A stretch of 64,000 nt of DNA from Zobellella denitrificans (GTDB taxonomy: Bacteria > Pseudomonadota > Gammaproteobacteria > Enterobacterales > Aeromonadaceae). The notes beneath the pieces are model-generated. The model saw only the letters and a program-made list of their open reading frames with translations, had not been told where the DNA came from and made no database searches. The first letter of the stretch is position 1, and every line of letters starts with the position of its first letter. Positions 16,898 to 26,954 of the stretch are shown here, in pieces. A program made the translations under genes and the position numbers. Location of the stretch: the NCBI RefSeq assembly GCF_002237365.1, contig NZ_NMUO01000003.1, positions 1 through 64,000 of the forward strand, read 5' to 3'.

Positions 16898-17227
16898 TCA
16901 GATGCACTTTACCGGTTTGGGCAGGCCGGCCAGCTTGGTGGCCTGCTTGGCCGGTCCCTTGGGAAACAGCCGGTACAGGTAGCGGCTGTTGCCCTTTTCC
17001 TCGCCCAGCTCCCTGGCCATGGCCTTGACCAGGGCACGGATGGCCGGGGAGGTGTTGTATTTGAGGTAGAAGGCGCGCACGAACTGGATCACCTCCCAGT
17101 GCTCGGGGGTGAGCGCTATTCCTTCCTGCTCCGCCAGCCGCTCGACCATGGCCGGCTGCCAGTCCTGATGGTGCTTCAGATAACCCTGGGTGTCGGTTTC
17201 TATCTGCCGCCCTTCGAATTCGAACAT
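16898..17227 (-). CDS. tusE: sulfurtransferase TusE (DsrC family)
   Basis: A 109-residue DsrC-family protein. The C-terminal arm [19 protein letters not shown] carries the conserved penultimate cysteine that accepts sulfur from TusBCD and passes it to MnmA for 2-thiouridine formation in tRNA. The second DsrC cysteine is absent, as expected for TusE rather than dissimilatory DsrC. ATG at 17225-17227 with AGAGGAG ribosome site. In E. coli tusE is also beside yccA, which supports the assignment. Confidence 0.92.
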   Translation of the reverse strand: MFEFEGRQIETDTQGYLKHHQDWQPAMVERLAEQEGIALTPEHWEVIQFVRAFYLKYNTSPAIRALVKAMARELGEEKGNSRYLYRLFPKGPAKQATKLAGLPKPVKCI

Positions 17228-17253
17228 AATGACTCCTCTGTTGGGCCGCCATC

Positions 17254-19401
17254 TTACCCAAGACGGGCGGTCGCTGCATCCTCTGCCGGCGTCTGCTCCC
17301 GAAAGCCCCGGGCCAGCTGGTAGAGATCGTTGACCAGCAGGGTGATATGGCCGAGCAACTGGCGGGTGAGGATCACCCATTCGTCGTCGCTGTCCGCCAC
17401 CGCCACCGGCAGCGGGGTATAGGCGGGCAGCTCCTCGCCACTGCGCAAAGCCTTGGCCGCGGCTTCGAGTCGGGTCACCAGCTCCTGCACCGGGGTGTCG
17501 GCCAGCACCTGGGAGTGCATGCGATGGGCGCCCAGGGTCGACAGGTAGGACAGCAGGGCGTGGTTACGGTAGGCGATGTCGAAACAGAGGTTCAACCAGT
17601 GCTTGGGCACCGGCTCGACCCGGATGTTCTGCCAGGCCAGGGCCAACTGGTTGTCGGCCAGATGGGCCTGCTTGCGCGGCAGCCGGTAATCCAGCTCGTC
17701 ACTGCGTCCCTGCTCGAACTGGCGGGCGATGGCGGCCAGGTAGGCGGCGTTGGCGGCCATGGCGTCGGCCATCAGCCGGGGCAGGTGGCGTCGTTGCCAG
17801 TCGGGCCAGATGAACCACACCGCCACAAAGGCCAGGGCGCAGCCGGCCAGGGTGTCGAGCAGGCGCGGCAGGAACACCGGCTCCTGGCCGCTGCCCTGCA
17901 GGTTGAAGGCCAGCAGCACGAACAGGGTGACGAACCCCACCGCCCAGCTGTAATAGACCTTCACCTGGGTGAAGAAGATGAAGTTGCACAGCAGCAGTAT
18001 GCCTATCTGGGCCCCGGCCGAGGGGAAGAGGTACAGCAGCGGGATGCCCGCCAGCAGGCCGCCGATGGTGCCCAGGGTACGCTGTGCCAGGCGCTTGCGG
18101 GTGGCGCTGAAGCTGGGCTGGCAGACGAAGAGGATGGTCAGCAAGATCCAGTAGCCCCGCTCCAGCTCGAGGGTGGCGATCAGTGAATAGCCGAGGGCGA
18201 AGCACAGGCTCAGGCGCACCCCGTGGCGGAACAGGATGGAGTTGGGATGCAGCAGCGCCTTGAGCTTGGGCCAGAACGGCTGGCGCGGCGGACGGGCCAG
18301 CTCGATGGGCGCCGCCTCGGGCGGCGTCTGCCGCCGGGTCAGCGCCTCGGCCCGCACCAGGGCCCGGTGCAGGTGCTCCATGTTGCGGGTCAGGAACTTC
18401 ATCGGGCTCAGCAGGGTGCGCGGGTAGTGGCGTTTGAGGTGGCTGTAGTCCAGCTGATCCTGCAGCGCGCTCAGCTCCCAGGCGATACGCTTGCCGTGCC
18501 GGTAGGCATTGTGGGTGAGGATGGCGTAGCCCAGCCTATAGCAGGCCTCGCCCAGCTCCACCAGCAGGGTCTGGTAGCCGGCCAGCACGTCGGCCTGGTG
18601 GAGATCCCGGTTGAGCTGCTGGTAGGAATAGTGGCTGGAGGTGGCCCGCTCGTGCATTTCCTGCACCAGCAGGTAGAGCGCCAGCAGCCGGCCCAGCTCC
18701 GCGTCCTGCCGGTCGCGGCCCTGGATGCGGCGGTTGAGCATCTGCTTGGTGACCTCCAGGGCGTTCACCAGCTGGATATTGAGCTGGGCCAGGCCGTGGC
18801 GCAACTGCTGGTGCTCCTCTTGCGGGCTGTCGAAGAAGCGGGACTTCTCCAGCAGGTAGCGGGACAGGGCGAAGTAGCACTGGGCCAGCTGTTCGTGCAC
18901 CTGCTTGTAGGGCCAGGCCAGCAGTACCAGCCAGGACAGCAGGCCGTACCAGGCCGCCCCCAGGGTGAGCAGCAGCGGCTGGTACCAGAAGGCGGGGCTG
19001 TCCGCGTGGCCCTGCATGGCGTAGAGGGACACCAGCAGGGTGCCGAAGCCGAGGCTGCCGGCGGTGGGGCCCCAGGCCCCGAGCAGCACCAGGGCGAAGG
19101 TGGTAAAGACCAGCAGGGGGCCAAACAGCCAGGGGCTGTCGATGAGCCAGCTGACACCGCTGATGGCGGCGAAGAAGCACAGCAGGCTCAGCAGCAGGTG
19201 GCGCAGCCGGCCTTTGGGATCCTGATCCACCTCGCTCAGGGCGCCGGCCATGGCGCCCAGGGCCAGGGTGACGGCGGCGGGAATTTGCCCCAGCCACCAG
19301 CCGGGCAGCAGCAGGCTGGACATGGCCAGCAATACCTTGAGGGCGAAGAAGAAATGGCTGTCGGTAAAGACGCGTCTGAGCCAGATGATAGCGGGCGACA
19401 T
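17254..19401 (-). CDS. yccS: YccS-like FUSC family inner-membrane protein
   Basis: A 715-residue integral membrane protein of the FUSC/YccS group. Two hydrophobic blocks are evident, residues about 15-180 and about 385-510, each with several TM helices, separated by a long cytoplasmic region rich in charged residues; a soluble tail follows. The related AaeB proteins export aromatic carboxylic acids; the substrate of YccS is unknown. I chose [12 protein letters not shown] (19399-19401) since it sits just before the first TM helix; ATGs at 19440 and 19446 are possible. Ribosome site is weak. Followed by tusE after 26 bp. Confidence 0.85.
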   Translation of the reverse strand: MSPAIIWLRRVFTDSHFFFALKVLLAMSSLLLPGWWLGQIPAAVTLALGAMAGALSEVDQDPKGRLRHLLLSLLCFFAAISGVSWLIDSPWLFGPLLVFTTFALVLLGAWGPTAGSLGFGTLLVSLYAMQGHADSPAFWYQPLLLTLGAAWYGLLSWLVLLAWPYKQVHEQLAQCYFALSRYLLEKSRFFDSPQEEHQQLRHGLAQLNIQLVNALEVTKQMLNRRIQGRDRQDAELGRLLALYLLVQEMHERATSSHYSYQQLNRDLHQADVLAGYQTLLVELGEACYRLGYAILTHNAYRHGKRIAWELSALQDQLDYSHLKRHYPRTLLSPMKFLTRNMEHLHRALVRAEALTRRQTPPEAAPIELARPPRQPFWPKLKALLHPNSILFRHGVRLSLCFALGYSLIATLELERGYWILLTILFVCQPSFSATRKRLAQRTLGTIGGLLAGIPLLYLFPSAGAQIGILLLCNFIFFTQVKVYYSWAVGFVTLFVLLAFNLQGSGQEPVFLPRLLDTLAGCALAFVAVWFIWPDWQRRHLPRLMADAMAANAAYLAAIARQFEQGRSDELDYRLPRKQAHLADNQLALAWQNIRVEPVPKHWLNLCFDIAYRNHALLSYLSTLGAHRMHSQVLADTPVQELVTRLEAAAKALRSGEELPAYTPLPVAVADSDDEWVILTRQLLGHITLLVNDLYQLARGFREQTPAEDAATARLG

Positions 19402-19478
19402 ATTGCGTTTGACCAGGGTGGGGGCTCGAGTCCAAATCATACCCAAGTCGCGGCCGGAGCACAGCCGCCAGCGCCAAT

Positions 19479-19504
19479 AAAAAAGCCCCGGACGGGGCTT
19501 TTTT
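19479..19504. terminator. terminator between yccA and yccS
   Basis: AAAAAGCCCCG-ga-CGGGGCTTTTTT; terminates minus-strand yccA and separates it from yccS. Confidence 0.9.
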
Positions 19505-19524
19505 GGTGACCAGAAGGGGGAAGC

Positions 19525-20184
19525 TCAGTCCCGGCTCAGGCCCAGCAGTTGCAGCAGGCTGAGGAAGATGTTGAAGATGGACACGTACAGGGTCACGGTG
19601 GCGGAGATGTAGTTCTGCTCGCCGCCGTGGATGATGGCGCTGGTCTGCATCAGGATGGCGCCGGACGAGAACAGGATGAACAGGGCGCTCAGGGCCAGGC
19701 TCAGGGCCGGCAGGGCCAGGAACAGGTTGGCCACGAAGCCCACCAGTATCACCACGAAGCCGGCCATCATCATGCCGCCGAGGAAGGACATGTCCTTCTT
19801 GGTGGTCAGCACATAGGCGGACAGCGACAGGAAGGTCAGGGCGGTGCCGCCCAGGGCCAGCATCACGGTCTCGGTACCGGAGGAGGTGCTCAGGTAGTAG
19901 TTGAGGATGGGGCCTATGGTGTAGCCGGTGAAGGCGGTGAAGGCGAAGATGAACAACAAGCCCAGGCCGCTGTTCTTGTTGCGCTCGGTGAGGAACATCA
20001 GGCCGTAGAAGCCGACCAGGGTGATGATCAGACCCGGGCGGGGCAGGGCCAGCATGGCGCTGACGCCGGCGGACAGGGCGGCGACCACCAGGGTCATGCC
20101 CAGCAGCATATAGGTGTTGCGCAGGACCTTGTTGGTTTCCAGCGCGCCCGCCTGGGTACGGGACAGGGTATTGTTATATCGCAT
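19525..20184 (-). CDS. yccA: YccA, Bax inhibitor-1 family membrane protein
   Basis: A 219-residue protein with about seven TM helices of the BI-1/YccA family. In E. coli YccA is a substrate and modulator of the FtsH protease and protects SecY when translocons jam. Family features include the N-terminal LETNKVLRNTYMLLGMTL segment and the NIFLSLLQLLGLSRD C-terminus. ATG at 20182-20184 with AAAGGAG ribosome site. Placed just upstream of yccS and tusE, as in enterobacteria. Confidence 0.92.
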   Translation of the reverse strand: MRYNNTLSRTQAGALETNKVLRNTYMLLGMTLVVAALSAGVSAMLALPRPGLIITLVGFYGLMFLTERNKNSGLGLLFIFAFTAFTGYTIGPILNYYLSTSSGTETVMLALGGTALTFLSLSAYVLTTKKDMSFLGGMMMAGFVVILVGFVANLFLALPALSLALSALFILFSSGAILMQTSAIIHGGEQNYISATVTLYVSIFNIFLSLLQLLGLSRD

Positions 20185-20362
20185 CGTTCAGACTCCTTTG
20201 TGTCTAAAACAGGGATGGAACCACTAAATTAATGAGGTACATTGTGGACATAATATGACCCGGTTGTCGAGCCTTGCGTGTCCTAATTCAAGGGCTTGCC
20301 CGGGGAAACGGACGACTCCTGTCCATTTAGTGTCCACTCGCGCCCGGGGCGGCATTTATCAG

Positions 20363-20392
20363 TTTACAAGAAGAAAGCGCCTGAAGTAGTAT
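20363..20392 (+). promoter_or_regulatory. tRNA-Ser promoter
   Basis: TTTACA (20363-20368) and TAGTAT (20387-20392) with 18-bp spacing, ending 11 bp before the tRNA 5' end. Confidence 0.55.
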
Positions 20393-20403
20393 GGTCGCCC
20401 GTC

Positions 20404-20494
20404 GGAGGGGTGGCAGAGTGGTTGAATGCACCGGTCTTGAAAACCGGCGTGGGTTAATAGCCCACCGTGGGTTCAAATCCCACCTCCTCCGCCA
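20404..20494 (+). tRNA. serT: tRNA-Ser (UGA anticodon)
   Basis: A 91-nt class II tRNA. Acceptor GGAGGGG pairs with CTCCTCC (one G-U), the anticodon stem CCGGT/ACCGG encloses loop CTTGAAA giving anticodon TGA for UCA codons, the long variable arm is GTGGGTTAATAGCCCAC, the T-loop GTTCAAATC is standard, and CCA is encoded. Confidence 0.97.
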
Positions 20495-20500
20495 GACCGG

Positions 20501-20534
20501 AAAAGCCCGCTGCGTGACCCGCAGCGGGCTTTTT
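20501..20534 (+). terminator. terminator after tRNA-Ser
   Basis: AGCCCGCTGC-gtgaccc-GCAGCGGGCT followed by TTTT, starting 7 bp after the tRNA end. Confidence 0.9.
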
Positions 20535-20559
20535 GCATTGGCCCGCCCGGAGTTTGCCC

Positions 20560-21228
20560 ATGGACATACTGCTACGCCACGACCATTTCTACGTGATCAA
20601 CAAGCCCGCCGGCATCGGCATGCATCAGGAAGGGGACAGTCCGGGCCTGGTGCGCCGGCTCAGCGAGGAACTGGGCGAACCGCTCTATCCGGTGCACCGG
20701 CTCGACAAGATGACCACCGGCGTCCTGCTGTTGGCCCGCACCGTCGAGGCCAACCGCGAACTCAGTCGCCAGTTCGCCGAGCGCCGCACCCGCAAGCTGT
20801 ACCTGGCGCTGTCGGATCGCAAGCCCGGCAAGAAGCAGGGACTGATCAGGGGCGACATGGAAAAGGCCCGGGGCGGCAGCTGGAAGCTGACCCGGGGCAG
20901 CGCCAACCCGGCCATCACCCGCTTTTACAGCACCCCGCTTGCCGAGGGACTGCGGGCCTTTCTGTTGCAGCCCCACACCGGCAAGACCCACCAACTGCGG
21001 GTGGCGCTGAAAAGCCTGGGCAGTCCCATACTGGGCGACGATCGTTACGGCGGCAGTCCGGCGGACCGGGGCTACCTGCACGCCTGGAAACTGGACTTCG
21101 AGTGGCAGGGCCGGTTGCTGTCGGTGACCGCGCCCCCGGACCAGGGCGTCCTCTTTGTCGAACTGGCCGAGCCCCTGACCCGCTGGGCCGCCAGCCTGCA
21201 GCCGGAGGCGGCATCCCCGGCGCCGTAA
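20560..21228 (+). CDS. RluA-family pseudouridine synthase
   Basis: A 222-residue pseudouridine synthase. The catalytic motif HRLDKMTTGVLLLART carries the essential aspartate (PVHRLDKMTTG), with the INKPAG N-terminal block and the late HTGKTHQLRVALKSLGSPILGD block of the family. It lacks an S4 domain and is short, like the RluA-like group found in vibrios and relatives. It probably modifies a uridine in rRNA or tRNA; the target cannot be read from sequence. The ATG at 20560 has no strong ribosome site. It follows the tRNA terminator. Confidence 0.88.
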   Translation: MDILLRHDHFYVINKPAGIGMHQEGDSPGLVRRLSEELGEPLYPVHRLDKMTTGVLLLARTVEANRELSRQFAERRTRKLYLALSDRKPGKKQGLIRGDMEKARGGSWKLTRGSANPAITRFYSTPLAEGLRAFLLQPHTGKTHQLRVALKSLGSPILGDDRYGGSPADRGYLHAWKLDFEWQGRLLSVTAPPDQGVLFVELAEPLTRWAASLQPEAASPAP

Positions 21229-21317
21229 TCACCGCCGGGTCAGCCGCCATCCCCCCGTAATAAAGTCCCCTCGGCCCCGGTCCGGATGAGTTCTGCAAAC
21301 GACGGGGAGACACAGCC

Positions 21318-22007
21318 ATGCGTTACTGGATCATGGGCGGCGGCGGTATCGGCTGCGCCCTGGCAGAGGCCTGTCTGGCCGACGGCCATCAGGTGCTGTT
21401 GTTGAGCCGGCGCGCTCCGCACTTGGCCGGCCTGGACTGGCACCTGCTGGACTGCACCGACGGCGAGGCCCTGGAGCGAGCCTGTGCCGGCTATTCCCTG
21501 CCCGACAGGGTGATCAACACCCTGGGCATGCTGCACCAGGACGGACAGCAGCCGGAAAAACGCATCGAGCAACTGAGCGAATCCGCGTTGCTCAACAGCA
21601 TCCATCTCAATACCTGGCCCACCCTGGCCATGGGCCGGTTGCTGTCGCGGCGGCTGGGGCGCCACCAGTCATTGCGGTTTACCGCCCTGTCGGCCCGGGT
21701 CGGCAGCATCAGCGACAACCGGACGGGCGGCTGGTACAGCTATCGTATCAGCAAGGCTGCCCTCAATATGGCCGTCAAGACGCTGGCGGTGGAGTGGAGC
21801 CGGCGTTTTCCCGCCGCCTGCGTGGTGGGCCTGCATCCGGGCACGGTGGCAACGCCCCTGTCGGCGCCGTTTCGCGCCGGCCTGGCCGAGGGGCAACTGC
21901 AGACACCGGCACAGGCGGCCCGGCATTTGCTGACGGTGCTGGAGCGGCTGGAGCCGGCGGACTCGGGCCGGCTCTTCGCCTGGGACGGGCAGGAAATCGC
22001 GCCCTGA
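21318..22007 (+). CDS. short-chain dehydrogenase/reductase (CsgA-like)
   Basis: A 229-residue Rossmann-fold SDR. The nucleotide-binding motif appears as MGGGGIGCALAEACL, the active-site YxxxK as YRISKAA with an upstream Ser in LSARVGSIS, and a PGT turn follows (LHPGTVATPL). The substrate is unknown. ATG at 21318. It ends 2 bp from the convergent cra stop, and the upstream spacer has no clear promoter. I would not give a specific name. Confidence 0.82.
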   Translation: MRYWIMGGGGIGCALAEACLADGHQVLLLSRRAPHLAGLDWHLLDCTDGEALERACAGYSLPDRVINTLGMLHQDGQQPEKRIEQLSESALLNSIHLNTWPTLAMGRLLSRRLGRHQSLRFTALSARVGSISDNRTGGWYSYRISKAALNMAVKTLAVEWSRRFPAACVVGLHPGTVATPLSAPFRAGLAEGQLQTPAQAARHLLTVLERLEPADSGRLFAWDGQEIAP

Positions 22008-22009
22008 AC

Positions 22010-22987
22010 TCAGCGCTTGTGCAGTATCCGCGGTACCGGGTAATGGCCGCTGCGGTAGTTGCCCCGCACCGCGTCCAGCGTCAGGTTCAGTACCTGCTGG
22101 GTCACGATATGGTGATCCTGGGCGATGGTGTTGATCGGGCTCGACAGGAAGTCGAGCAGCCGGTGATCGCCGAAGGTGCCGAGCCGCAGCCGGGGCGGCA
22201 ACTGGGCCTCGTGCTGGTAGAAATAATCGAGCACCCCTTCCAGCAGCACGAAGGCGGTGGTGACGATGGCCTGGGGCCGCTGCCAGTCCACCTGATCCAG
22301 CTCGTTCAGCAGGCGGAAGGCGGTCTGGCGCTCGAAGCGTTCGCCATAGAGCACCTGGTAGGGAATACCGGTCTTTTCCAGGGCCTTTACGAAGCCCTGC
22401 TCCCGCTCCAGGCTGATGCCCAGATCCGGGGCGGCGGCAATCAGCCAGGCCTGCTCCAGCTCGGGGCTGGCCAGGGTCTGGGTCAGGCGGAAGGAGGAGG
22501 CCTTGTTTTCGCTGCTCACATAGATAAGGGGGGCGGGCAGGGAGCGGTCCACCCCTATCACCGGCAGCTCCTGGTTGATCCTGAGGTAGAAATCGTCCTC
22601 CAGCGGCAGGCAGGACGCCACTATCAGGGCATCCACCCGCCGCCCTTTCAGCATCAGCGCCAGATCCTTCTCGGTGTCCGGTTCGTCATCGGAGCAGGTC
22701 ACCAGCAACTGGAAACCGGCCTTGCGGGCATGCCATTCCAGCAGTTTGGCCATGCGCGCATAGCTGGGGTTCTCCAGATCCGGCACTATCAGGCCGAAGG
22801 TGTGTGACAGGGCCCCGCGCAGGGCGGCGGCCTGGCGGTCGGGCTGGTAGTTGTGGGCCCGGACCACCGCCATCACCTTGTCCTGGGTGGCCTGGCTTAT
22901 CCTGTGCTGCTCTGCCTTGCCGTTGATCACATAGCTGGCGGTGGTGCGCGATACCCCGGCCAGGCGCGCGACTTCGTCAAGTTTCAT
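22010..22987 (-). CDS. cra: catabolite repressor/activator Cra (FruR)
   Basis: A 325-residue LacI/GalR-family regulator. The N-terminal HTH is MKLDEVARLAGVSRTTASYVINGKAEQHRIS, nearly the Cra signature, and the periplasmic-binding-like domain contains GLIVPDLENPSYARMAKLLE. Cra responds to fructose-1-phosphate or fructose-1,6-bisphosphate. It is divergent from fruBKA and a consensus Cra operator lies in the shared spacer, so it represses this operon and may also control pykA and others. Confidence 0.95.
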   Translation of the reverse strand: MKLDEVARLAGVSRTTASYVINGKAEQHRISQATQDKVMAVVRAHNYQPDRQAAALRGALSHTFGLIVPDLENPSYARMAKLLEWHARKAGFQLLVTCSDDEPDTEKDLALMLKGRRVDALIVASCLPLEDDFYLRINQELPVIGVDRSLPAPLIYVSSENKASSFRLTQTLASPELEQAWLIAAAPDLGISLEREQGFVKALEKTGIPYQVLYGERFERQTAFRLLNELDQVDWQRPQAIVTTAFVLLEGVLDYFYQHEAQLPPRLRLGTFGDHRLLDFLSSPINTIAQDHHIVTQQVLNLTLDAVRGNYRSGHYPVPRILHKR

Positions 22988-23051
22988 TGTTCGTTAAATC
23001 CATCAAAATGTGCACCAGATCATATCATCGCAATCTATTGGTGCAGATAGC

Positions 23052-23080
23052 TTGCCTGAATAGCTGAAACGATTCAGTAT
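23052..23080 (+). promoter_or_regulatory. fruBKA promoter with Cra operator
   Basis: The palindrome GCTGAAACGATTCAGT (core TGAAACGATTCA, 23065-23076) matches the Cra consensus. It sits inside the spacer of a possible promoter (TTGCCT 23052-23057, CAGTAT 23075-23080), a position that would block RNA polymerase. Confidence 0.85.
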
Positions 23081-23160
23081 GAATTCAGTTACAAAATAAC
23101 CCAAGTTCCTTCCATCTTGTTCTAGGGTGTAAATATCCTTGTAAATCAGCAGGTGATGTC

Positions 23161-26013
23161 ATGCTTTCACTGTCTACACAAGACGTAAAAATCGGTGCCG
23201 CCTTGGCCGACAAGACTTCCGTGATCAATGCGCTGGCCCAGTGGCTGGAGCAGGATGGCAATGTGGCCGCCGGATACGAGGCCGGCATGCTGGCACGTGA
23301 AGCCCAAACCGCCACCTACCTGGGGCAGGGCATCGCCATCCCCCACGGCACCCAGGATACCCGCCATCTGGTGAAAAAAACCGGTATCAAGGCCATCCAC
23401 CTGCCCGAAGGCGTAGAGTGGGGCGACGGTGAAAAAGCCTATCTGGTGCTGGGCATCGCCGCCGGCTCCGACGAACACCTGGGGCTGCTCAAGCAACTGG
23501 CCCGGGCCCTGTCCCAGGACGATCTGGCCGAACGGGTCAAGGCCGCCCGCGAGCCGCAGGATATTTTGCAACTATTGCAGGGTGATAGCGAGCCCGAATT
23601 GGCCCTGGGCGTGGAAAGCATCGCCGTCAAGGCCAAGGCCAGTTCCCTGAGCCAGCTGGCCGAACAGGCCGCAGTGCTGCTGCAGGCCTCGGCCGGCGAG
23701 CAGTCCGCCCTGATCAAGGGTGACGCCAGTCACCTGGGACAGGGCTGGTGGCTGAGCCAGACCCCGACCACCGGCTCCTCCCGGGCGGCGCTGGTGACCG
23801 TGGACGCCTTCGAGCACCGGCAGCAGCCGGTAGCGGGCCTGCTGGCGCTGGCGGTGAAGGGCGCGGCCCACAAGACCCTGCTGAGCCAACTGGCCGACTG
23901 GCTGGCCGCCGGCAAGGGCAATGAACTGGCCGCCCAGGCTTCCGCCGAGGCGCTGCTGGCCGCCCTGAACCAGGGGCCGACCGCCGCCCTGGCCACTGGC
24001 GAGGTGACCGTGGTGGTGCGCAACCCCCACGGCCTGCATGCCCGCCCCGGCGCCATGCTGGTGCAGACCGCCAAGAAATTCGAGGCCGACATCCAGGTAC
24101 GCAACCTGGACGGCGACGGCCACAGCGTGTCCGCCAAGAGCCTGATGAAGGTCATCAGCCTGGGCGTCAAGGCCGGTCACCAACTGGTGTTCAAGGCCGA
24201 GGGCAGTGATGCCGAAGCCGCGCTGGCCGGCCTGGTCGAAGCGGTGAACAATGGCCTGGGCGAAGACATCGCTCCGCTGGCGGCCGCCCCTGAGGCCGAG
24301 GTCGGGCAGCCCGAGATCCACCAGGTACACGACATCGCGCCCAATACCGAGGTACAGGGCGTGGCCGCCTCGCCGGGCACCGCCATCGGACCCGTCTACG
24401 TGGAGTCGCCCATCCAGTTCGACTACCCGGAAAAGGCCGTCGATGCCGCCGCCGAGCAACAAAAATTGAGCGCTGCCATCAAGCAGGCTCACGCCGACCT
24501 GGCCGCCAGCGTGGCCAAGGCCACCCAGGCCCAGGCCCGCGAGATCATGGCCATGCACCAGGAACTGCTGGAAGATCCTTCCCTGGCCGAAGGCGCCGCC
24601 GAGCGCATGAGCAAGGGGCTGTCCGCCGCCGCTGCCTGGTGGAGCGAGATCGACTCCGCCGCCACCCTGCAGGCGGCGAGCAGCGATGCCCTGCTCGCCG
24701 AGCGGGCCGCCGACATCCGCGACATCGGCCGCCGGGTGATGGCCATTTTGTGCGACGCACCGCTGCCGCAGAAGCCGGATACCCCCTACATCTGGGTGGC
24801 GGAAGACATCGGCCCCTCCGACGTGGTCAACATGGATCCGGCCAAGGTGCTGGGCATGGTTACCGCCGGCGGCGGCGCCTCTTCCCACAGTGCCATCCTG
24901 GCCCGCTCGCTGGGCATTCCGGCCCTGGTGGCCATGGGCGGTGCCGTCATGAGCCTGAAGCAGGGCACCGAAGTGATACTGAACGGCGAGGCCGGCACCC
25001 TCTGGGTAGCGCCCGAGGCCGAGCAACTGGCGCAGGCCAAGGTCCGCCAGCAGCAAGAGAAGGAGCTGGCGGAAAAGGCCTGGGCCAGCCGCGATCAGCA
25101 TGCGACCACCCGCGACGGCCATCGCATGGAGATCTGCGCCAACCTGGGTGAGACCGCCAAGGCGGTGGAAGCGGTGGAAGCCGGTGCCGAGGGCGTGGGC
25201 CTGCTGCGTACCGAATTCGTGTTCATGGCCCAGAGCAGCGCCCCCGGCCTGGATGCCCAGATTGCCGAGTACAAGAAGGCCATCGACGCCCTCGACGGCC
25301 GCCCCCTGGTGGCCCGGACCCTGGACGTGGGCGGTGACAAGCCGCTGCCTTACTGGCCGGTGCCGAAAGAGGAAAACCCCTTCCTCGGGGTGCGTGGCAT
25401 CCGCCTGTGCATGCAGAAGCCCGAACTGCTGGAAACCCAGCTGCGTGCCCTGCTGACCGCCGCCGGCGACCAGCCCATCCGCATCATGTTCCCCATGGTG
25501 GCGGACTGGTCCGAATGGCGCTGGGCCAAGGACATGTTCGACAAGGTCCAGGCCGAGGTGCAGGCCAAGGACGTGCAGGTGGGCATCATGGTGGAAGTGC
25601 CTTCCGCCGCCCTCAACGCCCAGGTGTTCGCCGAGGAGGCCGACTTCTTCAGCATCGGCACCAACGACCTGACCCAGTACACCCTGGCGGTGGACCGCGG
25701 CAACGGCGAGCTGGCCAGCCTGTCCGACGGCCTCAACCCGGCGGTGCTGCGGCTTATCAAGATGACCGTCGACGCCGCCCATGCCAAGGGCAAGTGGGTC
25801 GGGGTGTGCGGCGAGCTGGGCTCGGATCCCAAGGCGCTGCCGCTGCTGGTGGGCCTGGGGGTGGACGAGTTGTCGGTCAGCCTCAAGCGGGTACCCATGG
25901 TCAAGGCCCAGGTCCGCGACTGGAGCCTGACTGCCTGTCAACAACTGGCCGAACAGGCGCTCAAGGCCAGTGACGCCAACGCCGTGCGGGCCCTGGTAGG
26001 AGAAGCCAAATGA
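23161..26013 (+). CDS. fruB: fructose PTS EIIA-HPr-EI fusion protein FruB
   Basis: A 950-residue triple fusion carrying all the soluble phosphotransfer steps of fructose uptake. The EIIA domain spans residues 1 to about 145 with phospho-His62 (AIPHGT); after a linker, the HPr domain has His293 in [10 protein letters not shown]; the enzyme I domain from about residue 395 has the swivelling phospho-His576 ([14 protein letters not shown]) and the PEP-binding blocks LLRTEF and GTNDLTQY. Phosphate thus passes from PEP through one polypeptide to FruA. This layout matches the pseudomonad FruB. It is first gene of the Cra-controlled operon and overlaps fruK by 4 bp. Confidence 0.95.
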   Translation: MLSLSTQDVKIGAALADKTSVINALAQWLEQDGNVAAGYEAGMLAREAQTATYLGQGIAIPHGTQDTRHLVKKTGIKAIHLPEGVEWGDGEKAYLVLGIAAGSDEHLGLLKQLARALSQDDLAERVKAAREPQDILQLLQGDSEPELALGVESIAVKAKASSLSQLAEQAAVLLQASAGEQSALIKGDASHLGQGWWLSQTPTTGSSRAALVTVDAFEHRQQPVAGLLALAVKGAAHKTLLSQLADWLAAGKGNELAAQASAEALLAALNQGPTAALATGEVTVVVRNPHGLHARPGAMLVQTAKKFEADIQVRNLDGDGHSVSAKSLMKVISLGVKAGHQLVFKAEGSDAEAALAGLVEAVNNGLGEDIAPLAAAPEAEVGQPEIHQVHDIAPNTEVQGVAASPGTAIGPVYVESPIQFDYPEKAVDAAAEQQKLSAAIKQAHADLAASVAKATQAQAREIMAMHQELLEDPSLAEGAAERMSKGLSAAAAWWSEIDSAATLQAASSDALLAERAADIRDIGRRVMAILCDAPLPQKPDTPYIWVAEDIGPSDVVNMDPAKVLGMVTAGGGASSHSAILARSLGIPALVAMGGAVMSLKQGTEVILNGEAGTLWVAPEAEQLAQAKVRQQQEKELAEKAWASRDQHATTRDGHRMEICANLGETAKAVEAVEAGAEGVGLLRTEFVFMAQSSAPGLDAQIAEYKKAIDALDGRPLVARTLDVGGDKPLPYWPVPKEENPFLGVRGIRLCMQKPELLETQLRALLTAAGDQPIRIMFPMVADWSEWRWAKDMFDKVQAEVQAKDVQVGIMVEVPSAALNAQVFAEEADFFSIGTNDLTQYTLAVDRGNGELASLSDGLNPAVLRLIKMTVDAAHAKGKWVGVCGELGSDPKALPLLVGLGVDELSVSLKRVPMVKAQVRDWSLTACQQLAEQALKASDANAVRALVGEAK

Positions 26014-26954
26014 GTATTTTAACCCTGACCCTGAACCCGGCCCTGGATCTGACCGTATCCCTGGATGGCCTCAAGCCCGGCGAGGTGAACCTCGCCAAAT
26101 CCGGCCACCTGGGCGCGGCCGGCAAGGGCATCAACGTGGCGCGGGTGCTGGCCGATCTGGGCCATACCCCCAGGGCCTGCGGCTTTCTCGGCCTGAACAA
26201 CGACTCGTCATTCCGCGCCCTGTTCAGCCAGCACGGCATCGAAGACGACTTCGTGCGCCTGGCCGGCGACACCCGGGTCAACGTCAAGATAAGCGAGCAG
26301 GACGGCCGGGTGACCGACATCAACCTGCCCGGCCTCAAGGTGACCGACGTGGACTGGAACCGGCTGCTGGCGCGGCTGGAGTCCCTGGCCAACAACTTCG
26401 ACACCCTGGTGATGGCGGGCAGCCTGCCGCCCGGGGTCCATCCCCAGCAGCTCGAAGGCATGATCGAAATGTGGCGGGAGCGGGGCAAGACGGTCCTGCT
26501 GGACGCCAGCGGCGAGGCGCTGCGGGCGGGCATCAAGGGCCTGCCGGCGCTGATCAAGCCCAATATCGACGAGCTGGCCGGCCTGGTCGGCCGGCCCATC
26601 CAGGATGATGCGGACCTGGCCGCCTGCGCCCGCGAGCTGCAGGCCCAGGGCATCGAGCACGTGGTGGTGTCGGCCGGTGCCGACGGCGTGCACTGGTTCA
26701 GCCCCAAGGGTTACTGGCGGGCCCAGGTGCCCAAGGTCAAGGTGGTCAGCACCGTCGGGGCAGGGGACAGCCTGGTGGCCGGCCTGTGCGCCGGTTTCGT
26801 GGAAGGACTAGAAGAAGCAGAGACCCTGCGCCGGGCCGTGGCACTGTCGTTGATGGCGGTGACCCAGATCGGGGTAGGCATTCGCAATCAAAAGGAAGTC
26901 AGTGACTATCAAAACGCCATTCTGATCACTCAGGTCGAGGCCAAGGAGATATAA
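26010..26954 (+). CDS. fruK: 1-phosphofructokinase
   Basis: A 314-residue PfkB-family kinase that phosphorylates fructose-1-phosphate to fructose-1,6-bisphosphate. Visible motifs: the GAAGKGINVARVLADLG sugar-binding block near residue 35 and the PfkB signature STVGAGDSLVAGLCAGF with its catalytic aspartate near residue 250. ATG overlaps the fruB stop (ATGA), indicating translational coupling, and fruA starts at the next base after its stop. Confidence 0.95.
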   Translation: MSILTLTLNPALDLTVSLDGLKPGEVNLAKSGHLGAAGKGINVARVLADLGHTPRACGFLGLNNDSSFRALFSQHGIEDDFVRLAGDTRVNVKISEQDGRVTDINLPGLKVTDVDWNRLLARLESLANNFDTLVMAGSLPPGVHPQQLEGMIEMWRERGKTVLLDASGEALRAGIKGLPALIKPNIDELAGLVGRPIQDDADLAACARELQAQGIEHVVVSAGADGVHWFSPKGYWRAQVPKVKVVSTVGAGDSLVAGLCAGFVEGLEEAETLRRAVALSLMAVTQIGVGIRNQKEVSDYQNAILITQVEAKEI